This document shows, piece by piece, positions 55,304 through 64,000 of a stretch of 64,000 nt of DNA. The translations under genes and the position numbers were made by a program. Under the pieces are notes generated by a model. The model saw only the letters and a list, made by a program, of their open reading frames with translations. It did no database searches and was not told the DNA's origin. Source of the stretch: Dicyema japonicum. Its lineage: Eukaryota; Dicyemida; Rhombozoa; Dicyemidae. Location: the NCBI GenBank assembly GCA_011109175.1, contig RDEW01000056.1:124001-188000 (forward strand). Reading direction: 5' to 3'. Within the stretch, counting starts at the first letter, position 1. Every line of letters begins with the position of its first letter.

Positions 55304-58300
55304 ATTATTATAAGCAACTACATAGAATCATATAAACTATAATTCTATTCGTTCCGCGTCTGAACAATCCTCTTAATTAGCTTTTCCCATCCCCTCCTGT
55401 CCGATGCCAAGTGCCGCAGACTACCAAGGTCTTCACCGTCCTTTAGTAGTCTGGTTACTGATCTCAGGTCACCATTAAGGACTTCCAGAAGAATTATTCT
55501 TGGACGACCTCTGAACTTCTCCCCTGACGTATCGAAGTATTCTTCTATGACGACGTTTGCTGGCGTGTCTTGTTCTAATCTGAGAATATGGCCAAACAAT
55601 CTCCAGCGAGCCTTCATGATCATGGTGCTCAGAGGTCCGGAACCGCATCTTCTATATAAATTTTCACTCCCTACACGCATTGGCCACTTTAGTCCCAAGA
55701 GAGATCGAAGTTTCCTTCTGTGAAAGGAGTCAAGGTTTTGTTCGTCCGTTTTCGAAATTCCCCACGTCCCAGAGTTGTATGTTAGTATGGGCTTCACGAA
55801 CGCCTTATACAACCTGATTTGGAGTGATGGCCCGACCGAGCATTTTCTTATCCAACATTTCATAAGTTTTTGCATAGTAACCGTAGATAACAATTTTCTT
55901 CTTGCAATGTCTTCGGAGTCTCCGAGAAGAGAGCCAAGCTTTACGGTCTTCCTCCAACATTCACTATTGCGTAGTTCAATCCACTTAATTTCAACAATAT
56001 CCGTTTTCTGAACATTCAGTGATAGACATCATTTGGCCAAACAGCCTGATGCAACCTCCAAGAGACGTAAGAGTGCTTCTTTGTCAGTCGAGATAAAGTC
56101 AACATCATCGGCATACACGATCTCCATAATATCATTGTTGTAATACTTCCGGAGGTCTTGCAGAGCCGATTCAAGGTATATAGCAAACAATACTGGGGAA
56201 AGGGAATCTCCTTGGGGTGTGCCCACTGTTGAAATAATTTCCCGTGACAAACATTTTCCAATACGCACTCGTAACCTCGTGTTTGATAAGAGTATCCGTA
56301 TCAGAATAACCGAGTCCTTATCCAGGAAACTTTCAAGCACTTCAATGAGTTTTCCCCGACGGACAGTGTCGAAAGCTCTGGTCAGATCAATTCCAAGGAT
56401 AGTCTTTGAGCTCCGGAATCTTTGTTGAATAGCACATTGCCATCTATGGCACCATACTACATCAGCCGTTGATCTCCCTGTCCTAAAACCACTCTGGCTC
56501 TGGGCCAAGTACCCGTCCACCGGCTCTTGGATCCGATTAAGAGTAATTAGGGCAAGGATCTTCCTTAAGGTGTTTAGAAGGATGACAGGGCGCAGGTTTT
56601 CAACTGGCCCAGGGGGTTTATTACCTTTTTGAACTGGTACTAGTATCCCCTTTCCAATTTCTGAAAAGTCCTTGTTTTCTATCATGTCATTCAGCAATTT
56701 TGAGAGTTTATCTGCAAGTTCTGGAGGGCCAAATTTTAGCAATTCAGATGGTATATTATCTGGTCCTGGAGAGCGCCCAGATTTAAGTTTCCTTATCGCC
56801 ATGCAAACCTCCTCCGGTGAAATGATCCGTTCAAGTGTTGTGTTCTTAGGCGTGAAATCTGATTTTTCTCCTTTTACAAAGAACAGTTGTTCAATATGCG
56901 ATGCTATGAACTCTGTCTGTTCTGCAACATTTCCTATTGTTTTTCCATTTCTGTCATGCAAAATAAGTTTCACTGATTGGCTCTTCCTCCGTATTAGTCG
57001 TATAGCCATGAATGTCGCAGCATTGTCTTTAAGGTTTTCTACCTCTCTGATCTTGCTTTCCAACTGACTAGTGTGATGTAGTCTGTTTAGGAGTTTGATT
57101 TTTCTCTCAATTTGCCTTCGTTCTTGTTTCAGTTTGCAAACAGTCTGAGGATCGACAGTATTTTCGGATCTAAGCCTTAAGTTCTTCTGCAAATTCAATA
57201 GGGCTGACACTTCCGGGTGACGCTGACTGCTATGGGGTTTAAGTTCCCCCAAATGTTTGTCAGCAGCGGAAATGATCCCTCTCATAGTTTCGAGCCATGC
57301 CTTTCCTGGTGAAAGATCCGATGCCGTATTATTAATTGAATCCGATACACATTCTTTATAGTCTGCTTGTACTTTTGGTGAAGAGCCCAAGAGTTCAGTC
57401 ATATACCTTCTTGATCGCGTGGAATCTCCACCACGATGTGTTTGGAAGAAGCATCTTCTATTAGTTATCCCGTAGAGGAACTCCTCCGCAGTTGGACCAA
57501 GTCTTAAGCTGAATCTTGCTGACACAATTTTGTGATCACTGTTAACAGTTAGTCCTCCATAAGATCTCGAGTCCCGTAAGAGAGATTTGTCTTTTACTCG
57601 ACACAGAATATAATCGATCTGATTATAAATCCTTATCAGATTTCCGGTGGTCGATAGTCTAGTGCCCATCCACGTTGTCTTGTGGCGTGCGGAATGTTGG
57701 AATTGAGTATTGCACAGGAATAAATCAAAGGATTCGCAGAAATATGCCAGAGCAGTACCAGAATAGTTCCTGATCCCCCTTCCATCTGGTCCAATAAAAC
57801 GTTCGTGTCCTTGATGTACCCCAGCTTTAGCATTCCAATCACCAGCGATAAAGAGGAACGTTGAAAACTTCAGAGAAGATACGACCCCGACAAGTTCTTT
57901 GTAGAAAACGTCCAATTCCTCTGGGTTTTTGGAAACACGGCCACTATGTGGGGCGTACACGTTCACAATGGAAATTAGTTGCCTGGACTTCCTTTTGGGT
58001 CCAATATGAAATTGAATAACATATATCCTGTCATCAATTTTCCAATATCGATGTAATCTGGGGAGCAAATTCTTGTGAACAGCGAAACCCTGTCCATAGT
58101 TTTTATTGTACGATGGAAGGAGGATTAGTCTGTATTCTCCAAGGTTTTCATCGAGTCCTTTTCTGAGCTTCGTCTCTTGGAGACAGCAAACAGAGCATCC
58201 ATATTTTGCAAGGTCCAGACATAGTTGGTGCCTCTTTGATCAGTCATTAAAACCCCTGGCATTGAAGGTAAGGGTAGAAAACCAGAAAGGATTATTCAAA

Positions 58301-58366
58301 TACGTATTAGACATATGTGCTATAGAGGGACGTCACCACCTCAACCAAAATATCACCACCTCAACC
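55304..58366 (-). mobile_element. Third full-length LINE (diverged subfamily), 13-bp TSD
   Basis: The flanks 55291-55303 and 58367-58379 are both AAACCTATTTATT. The 5' end has GGTTGAGGTGGTGA twice (58325-58366), the second running into GACGTCCCTCTA, the same leader as copies 1 and 2. The 3' tail is (AAT)n-like. It landed within a duplicated HtrL-gene tail. Confidence 0.88.
55345..58314 (-). pseudogene. LINE polyprotein of the third copy, two TGA stops only
   Basis: From ATG at 58314 one frame runs to the stop at 55345, interrupted only by TGA at about 58239 and TGA at about 56031. Aligned with the intact LINE, the first replaces a Cys-position residue in LNQCYKK and the second the Trp of KWFLTVN. 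Domains are intact: CCLQETKL, AGDWNAKA, SDHKIV, QSGFRTGRSTADVVW, LGIDLTRAFDTV, GTPQGDSLSPVLF, IVYADDVDFIS, RWRLFGHILRL. The protein differs clearly from copies 1 and 2, so it is a sister subfamily. Confidence 0.85.
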
Positions 58367-58379
58367 AAACCTATTTATT

Positions 58380-58831
58380 AATGTTTTTAATTCATACTTT
58401 ATCTCCCATGTTAAAAGTATATTTACTATATGAACATTCATTTTCCTCTTCATAGCTTTTTAATAATTAGAATTTTCTTCAATCGATTTAATTTCGAAAT
58501 TGAATCTCTTATCTGACTGAGAATTATCTAGATATAAATTTTTTAAATCAAACTACGTGAATTTTCAATAAATTCTGGAGTCGAACAATTAACCAAATCG
58601 TTAATTTGTTCTGGACCTTATCGGGTGAGCCACAAGACCGGGTGGTGGGATGTAAATATTTACGAATGTTTACGGTGACATGGACGGAATTATGTCCAAT
58701 GTGACCTTCAATCAAAGCGTGAGTCCGAGTAGAAGTATCACAAAATGGAATAGACTTGTTTTAAGGATGAGTACATCGCTTCCCAAGTCTGAATTAGGTC
58801 GGTCTCGGCGAATTATACAATAATCTTTGAA
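58380..58831. repeat. Continuation of the duplicated HtrL-gene flank
   Basis: 58500-58620 repeats 12365-12463 (shared CTACGTGAATTTTCAATA). Beyond 58620 nothing is recognised until the LINE fragment. Confidence 0.55.
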
Positions 58832-59190
58832 TTAAGGAAAAATTGATTTTCCAGATAGTTTCGTTTCTTGTAGGAAGAAAATATCGATTTTGTGGATGGT
58901 GAGAAAGGCAATAAGCTCAGTGGAGTTGTATGCGAGGCCTTTTATGTTAAATTGCATGACATTAAGGAATTTCCCATTTTTATGAGGCACGGGGTTCTTT
59001 TCGATGTCCTCATCGAGGATTAAGAGTATCAAATAGGATTTTTGGGAGCGAAAGCCATGCGCCCGCTCAGTATCCCCTATCATCCAGTCCGACTTCCCGA
59101 GATCGTTGAACAGGTTGACAGGGGGTAATTGTAATTCTTTTTGTTGCCAGATTGAAAATGGTATCAAACTATCCCCACGTGAAGGTGAAC
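58832..59190 (-). pseudogene. LINE ORF start with 2A-like motif and endonuclease N-terminus
   Basis: The frame reads YLILLILDEDIEKNPVPHKN, then LNVMQFNIKGLAYN and IFFLQETKLSGKS. DIEKNPVP differs from the 2A-like consensus D(V/I)ExNPGP only at G to V. FNIKG and LQETKL are the first two AP-endonuclease blocks. The rest of the element is missing. Confidence 0.65.
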
Positions 59191-59254
59191 CACATCAAAA
59201 ATTAATCTTTTATTGTCTAGAAACAAAAATAAAATTGCGGAAAACAAATTAATT

Positions 59255-59880
59255 ATTAAAAGCACTCCCGAGAAAACTTAAATTAGTTAAATTTTCCTTG
59301 TGCCGTATTCCTAGTCATCCTTCCGTCAACCTCGACCATGATCCACTGTTGCGCGCTTGTTCTTCTAGGTAGTCTAGATCGTCAGCCGAAGTTAGTCCCA
59401 TACCATCTGCCGATGGGTCTTCGTTCAAGATAGTCGGGAGTGTTGTTTTGGTCTTCCGCGAAATCTGAATCCTGTGTGTGCGAAGTAGTTGACCAGTGCG
59501 AAATTTGATGGGATCTAATCATTTGGAAGTGAAAATATCATCTGACAGCACGCCATATTTGCATTTATTATAAAAGTTTGCATCAGAGATCTTCATAGAC
59601 CAGTTAATCTTGATTTTTGAGCTGAGCTATGTGGAAAGAGTCAAGACGGTCCATTTCCCGTTTAGAGATTTCCCAAATCCCAGAGTTGTAGGTCAGTACC
59701 GGGATGACAAAAGCTTTGTATATTCTAAACCTGGTATTTAGTTCTATCCTCTTCTTGTGTCTATGTCGCATACCAGTTGGTGCTTCTTTTGATGTCGTTT
59801 AAGTCCTCTGCAATTGAAAGTTCACAGAATAAACGGAGTAGTCGGTAAAGAATACGAATGACAAACAATTCTACAACGAC
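59255..59880 (-). mobile_element. Diverged 3' part of the full-length LINE family
   Basis: The left end AAAAGCACTCCCGAGAA equals the 3' end of copies 1 and 2, and the minus strand continues with the codons for the C-terminal GRPR and RLDSFH..-type blocks in broken frames up to about 59770. The 5' end is truncated, followed by a scrap of the endonuclease start. Confidence 0.6.
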
Positions 59881-60460
59881 GCAAATTTTATGGGTTTTTT
59901 GTAAATAAATTTATTTTATTTAAATTTAATTTAATTATTAGGGAGCTTGAATGACCAGCTATTTCCTCTGACAATGGCTATCGAGATTCGCTCTCGAAAC
60001 TGTCCAGCCTCATGGAGAGTCTAGGTGACCCTTTGGATCATTGAGTCGATCCAACGGACTAGATCGTTCTCTTTTGGACTATGGATTCCTGACGTCCTAA
60101 AAGCAAATAGGACAAACAAATGATCCTTCAAAATACTTCAGTACTTCATTCACTGATCCTCGGCTTGCTTAGAAGCATTACCTGGTTCTGGGAAGGAAAG
60201 ACCAGTCCTTGTAGTCGTTGGAACCCCTCCAATGCACTGGACAGAACAAATAATCCTATTTGTGTAATTTTAACACTGGACATCGCCTGAGACACGTAGA
60301 TAAGGAAAAAAAAGAAAACCTTCCACCAAATAGCCAATAGGAGAATTGTACCCATAGCCATTCACCTGATCCATAAATTGATATGGGAGAGGATAAATTA
60401 CCGAAGCATAACAAATCAATAAGCCTTTGTTAAATTATACAAAAGAATAATGTGATAAAC
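59881..60460. other. Spacer, no supported gene
   Basis: No family resemblance or clear repeat was found in this stretch, apart from a short resemblance of 60240-60310 to the repeat at 26850-26890. Confidence 0.3.
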
Positions 60461-61197
60461 TCACTCCACCATTATAGAGGTTAATATATTGATTGTTATG
60501 GAGGATACAAGGATGGTAACCAACGTTAAGACAAAATTACTGTTTTGAACACGTGTGACCGCAATATATCCAAAAACGTGCATATCATCGCTTAATCTGT
60601 TCTTTACAATGCAAATATAGACTCCACTCGATTTACTCTCCAGTGATGTTTTGTTTTGGACAAAATCGTTTGTAAAGTCACTGACAAATTTGCCGTCCAA
60701 CTTCCAAAAGACTTCAACTTGGTCTCCTTTGAACTTGCACCAATATTGAACAATCTCTCCACGTGAGGTTTTTTTAAAATCAACAACTTTGGCTTTTCTT
60801 AAAATCAAAAAACAAGAGACCGACGGAGTAAACATGTGCGGTAAGAAAAGGTCTCTCAGCGAAAGATCAGACGTGCCAATGCAGTAAAAGTCTTGTTCTT
60901 CTCCTTAAAGTTCCGTATTTTTAAAATCGACGTATCTCCTGAGACTTGGACGGAAAAATCGTCCGACTGGTTAATGGAGAATGAAACATTTCCACAAAGT
61001 GAACAGAGGCCTTCCTGTCGTCCCCGTAGTAGTCCTTCCACACCAACTGAGAATTACTTCAAAACCGACTTTCTTAGCATTGGACTGGAACAAACCAATT
61101 TTACGGATTTGTTTTTAAGGACATAGTGAATCTTGGGGAAAATGTTCAGTTGTACCCCGTTTTCAGTAATCGAGTTGGCTTTTACATGGAGAGTCAT
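60461..61197 (-). CDS. Two-Ig-domain type I membrane protein
   Basis: Read on the minus strand, domain 1 has SVKLVCSS (first Cys), LVWKDYY (core Trp) and LKIRNF..EEQDFYCIG (D-x-Y-C end). Domain 2 has QYWCKFKGDQVEVFWKLDG and SGVYICIVKN, followed by a membrane helix FVLTLVTILVSSITINIL and a very short tail. This is the layout of animal Ig-superfamily receptors or adhesion proteins; ligand unknown. Introns fit at 61047-61065 (19 nt) and 60967-60995 (29 nt), and one base is missing in a G run near 60901. A signal peptide is not visible; an upstream exon joined by a 23-nt intron starting GTATGACACG is likely, so 61197 may not be the true start. Confidence 0.6.
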
Positions 61198-61964
61198 TAA
61201 TACCACTAAGCATAAAGACGTGTCATACAGGTATTGAGGGAATAATTTGATTGCTAATTTATATTTTTAATTATTCCAGATGGCGACTCCAATTGAGTGC
61301 TCTAAGAGGACTATTAGTAAATTAATTTATTATAAAGATTTGGGGGTTGTTGGGGTTGGTATTGAAAGTAAATGAAGGTGCCTAGTGTACGCACGTGTGG
61401 AGTTGTTTAGGTTTTACTCGATATTTGGTTATTTTATTTGATTTTTTACTCTCGTGGATGGAACAGATTTTCTGAATTGTTAAATTTTAATGTTACGTCT
61501 GTGGGAATTGTGCTATCTAATTGTGCATTACTCTTTAATTAAAAATAATTAAAACTGACTTTTTTCGCGCCCTCATTTTGGAAGGTGTTCCTCCATTAAG
61601 GGCGTGGATGTGTAATCGAAACATTCTCTAATACAACTCATTCAACAAGGAATATTAAGTTACAGTGGAGGTTTTTCTCCTGTCCAGGGCCTCCGTTGAC
61701 AATCAAGTACTTGGGCTACCTGCTGCTCGCTTTCTACAAGCTGCTGATGTCGTGGCTATCTATTGTAACTAATATTCATAGTGATAAAAAGATGTTGTCC
61801 ATGTAAGCATCCTACTTTTCTTAGATAGTAGCACTTTCATGAGAAACTTATAGCTTCCCATGTGCGGGAACACGATTTATTTTAAGTAAAGAACAGTTAT
61901 GTTAATTAATTGTTGAAAGAAGGCATGCTCTTAACTTCTTTGGTTTCGTGTGAGTCCCTGTGAG
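61198..61964. repeat. Upstream flank plus dispersed repeat (61840-61964)
   Basis: 61840-61964 belongs to the repeat also seen at 21925-22075 and 43095-43205; here the hAT element interrupts it. The rest is AT-rich and empty. Confidence 0.4.
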
Positions 61965-63366
61965 CAGTGTTTCCTAATATGGGTTCCGCGAAGTATAACA
62001 AATTTTTTTTATTTTTTTTAAAAAAATAATTTTTCGAAACTAAGTAATTTAATTCGCGGAGTTTTGTGACAGTGCATATCTAAAATTTCGATCGTATAGA
62101 TAAAGTAATATTGGCTTTGGTTTCACATGGACTGGAGACATGGATTTCCTTCTACCACTTTGTGTTGTTTGCGGTGAAAAACGTACGAATAGTGCTATGG
62201 TTCCAAAAAACTTTGACGTCATTTTTCTACCACGCACCCTGAACTTTCAAAGAAAAAAAAGAATATTTTATGCGGAAATTGGACCAAAATAAAGTTCAAG
62301 CATCCCGTTTTACAAAAAATTCAAAATAAACGAAAAAGTAGTGCATGCTAGTTGTGTTGTTAATTTTCGCTAAAATATGAAATCACATATCATCGTCGAA
62401 ACTGTTATTTTACCTGCAAACAAAAAATTAGTGAAGATAATGTTCGAAGAAATTGCTGCCGCTGAGCTCGACTTAATTCATATTTCTAATAATTCTGTGA
62501 GCAGACAAATCAAGCATATGTCTGATGATATTAAACCACATTGGTTAAGCGAAAAAAAATCTCTGTTTTTTGCGCTTAAGTGGATAAAAGCTTAAATAAG
62601 ACGGGAAGAATTCAATCCTTGTTTTCGTGACTCAATGTTTTCAATTGGTAGCATGCAAGGAACAAATGAAAATCTATTGAGTTGCGCAACAAAATAACTG
62701 TTTTTCTGAAAAAAAATACAAATATGGAAACGACATATCAAGAATGGAAACTTGGAAATGTTCCCTCATTTGAAAGAAAGAAATTTTAAAGAAATTGTTC
62801 CACAATTTGTAGACCATTTGGAGTCACTATTTACATGTACAAAAATTATTTTCCACCCAAATCAGTTGAACTCTATGATAGGGTAAGGAATCCTTTTGCT
62901 GAGTACGAAACTACTGGAAACGAGCTATCATTAAAAGGAAGAAGAACTTGCGTTTGTTTCAAGTGACAGAACGTTTAAAATGGAATATTTACAGCTTGCT
63001 GTTGATTCTTTTTTATCTGATCATTAAAAAATAATATCCTATTCTGACAAACAAAGCTTTAAGGGGTTTGATGCAGTTTTCAACGACATATCTCTTGAAA
63101 GTGGATGTTCTGCTTTAACAAATATAAACCATAAAAACGCGCGAACCTACTGTATGTGGATGAAAACCTACGTTTATCCCTGTCAAAGACAAGGTTAAAT
63201 ATCACATAGTTATGCAAGAGACATCAGCCTCAACAATATCATAACTAGTATTTTATTTTTTTTATATTAGTAAAATACTGATATTTGCTAAAAACTATAT
63301 AAGGGTTCAGCATAAAATGAAAAATGTCGTTAGGGTTTCGTGCTTTCAAAAAGTTGGGAACCACTG
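61965..63366 (+). mobile_element. hAT element relic (ZBED5/SCAND3-like), both ends present
   Basis: The left end is CAGTGTTTCCTAATATGGG (61965). The right end read from the other strand is CAGTGGTTCCCAACTTTTTG (63366), with matching hAT termini. The plus strand retains PLCVVCGEKRTNSAMVPKNF (BED-type zinc finger), ILPANKKLVKIMFEE and ISNNSVSRQIKHMSDDI, and later FKMEYLQLAVDSFLSDH, in family order but with many stops. An 8-bp target duplication was not convincing (CCTGTGAG versus GTGACGAT). Confidence 0.68.
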
Positions 63367-63419
63367 GTGACGATGTCACTCGTCAAGGCAAGAAGCGTGG
63401 TAGATGAATTTAATATTTA

Positions 63420-63570
63420 GCTAGAATAGACTGCAGAGAGACTTATGAACTAACTAATCACGTGATCCAGGCATGCTGCAACAGTGACCTCATCTTGGTC
63501 TAATGTTCCTTCCCCAAAACCAGACAGCACGTATAGGACGTAAAATTGGATATCCATAGTTGCACAGGCA
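63420..63570 (-). mobile_element. LINE 3' terminal block
   Basis: This carries the shared terminal sequence AACTAACTAATCACGTGATC followed by degraded codons for the VRACVGSREEH region, as at 52370. Confidence 0.5.
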
Positions 63571-63634
63571 CGTCCCTCGGTTTTCACTGATTAGTAATCA
63601 GTAGGCCAACTAATTGCAATAAATTTCAATTTTT

Positions 63635-64000
63635 ATTTATTTAACCCAAGACCACGGTAAAACCAAACTAATTATCACGTGATCCCGATGCATTCTAACA
63701 GAGACCTCATTTTTGCCCGGTATTCTTCCTTCGTGCCTACGCGTGAAAGTACAGGACAGCTGCCTGAATTTTCAAGGTCACCTTCCGTGATCTAGAGTCT
63801 AGTCTCATAAGGGCCTCCAGAGGCGTAGGTCCGGTTCGGTGATCTTCACAACTTTAACGCTCCGTTACTCTGAAAGCCCTATTGCATTTCCTCGATTTTC
63901 CTCATATTTGTCCAAGATATGGGCGGTCTCCACACAGCGCATGCATATGAGAAACATAACTCGATGTACTGTTTGTACACGTCCATCAAGACTGGGTGAG
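63635..64000 (-). mobile_element. LINE C-terminus and 3' end, running off the window
   Basis: The minus strand reads YKQYIELCFSYACAVWRPP and WTNMRKIEEMQ, the 'LY...V....YA..VW.P......KIE..Q' post-RT block. Later come degraded terminal codons and the 3' block CACGTGATAATTAGTTTGG with CCGTGGTCTTGGGTT. The RT itself lies beyond the window. Confidence 0.6.

Noticed and set aside
56029-58241. Nuclear TGA-as-Trp code suggested by the third LINE
   Set aside because: One of the two TGA codons is at a Cys position, and intact genes here end in TGA or use TGG normally.
61957-63374. 8-bp target duplication for the hAT element at 61965-63366
   Set aside because: CCTGTGAG and GTGACGAT do not match; the flanks may have mutated.
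1-64000. CRISPR arrays, rRNA genes, bacterial operons
   Set aside because: No regularly spaced direct repeats with unique spacers, no rRNA-like sequence and no prokaryotic gene organisation were seen.

Overview
This is a eukaryotic, AT-rich, repeat-saturated window, almost certainly from an animal (metazoan) genome. Host genes are recognisable by their conserved cores and are cut by extremely short GT-AG introns, mostly 22-29 nt. The gene set is animal: ARPC2 (Arp2/3 p34), a Bin3/MePCE RNA capping methyltransferase, a SANBR/KIAA1841-type BTB protein, an ALMS-motif centrosomal protein, animal-type transketolase, a polypeptide GalNAc-transferase, an HtrL/YibB-like protein and a two-Ig-domain membrane protein. 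Introns of this size together with animal genes fit a dicyemid mesozoan. That assignment is an inference from intron size and gene content, not a match to a reference.

Layout. 1-10960 is a graveyard of non-LTR retrotransposons (LINEs with restriction-like endonuclease and LINEs with AP-type endonuclease), a MULE transposase remnant and a decayed Ig-like membrane gene (5620-6635). 11390-12195 is an HtrL-like gene. 13108-16138 is a full-length LINE with an intact 980-residue ORF, flanked by a 12-bp target duplication. 16849-19960 holds pogo-like and LINE debris. 19964-21375 (-) is the ALMS-motif gene. 21375-27132 holds LINE and hAT fragments, a GalNAc-transferase pseudogene and a bounded hAT element carrying a nested LINE. 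27833-28960 (-) is ARPC2. 30541-33543 is a second, near-identical copy of the full-length LINE. 33643-34361 is the MePCE-like gene. 34897-36809 holds an unassigned gene candidate and an hAT relic. 37780-39634 is the SANBR-like gene. 41041-44000 is LINE debris. 44206-45893 is transketolase, cut off by a 5'-truncated LINE (45894-47345). 47345-55300 is mostly LINE and hAT debris. 55304-58366 is a third, diverged full-length LINE with a 13-bp target duplication, sitting inside a duplicated piece of the HtrL-gene tail. 60461-61197 (-) is the Ig-domain membrane protein. 61965-63366 is another hAT relic, and the window closes on LINE 3' ends.

The host genes do not form a pathway or operon: actin nucleation, RNA capping, centrosome, sugar metabolism and O-glycosylation are simply neighbours between repeats. 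The window's main lesson is gene structure (tiny introns, with a possible second class carrying a TTTWACTGATA-like element) and ongoing LINE activity. Several genes carry single-base frameshifts in short homopolymers, which could be assembly errors rather than decay; transketolase and the GalNAc-transferase look truly broken. No rRNA, tRNA, CRISPR array or bacterial-type operon was seen.
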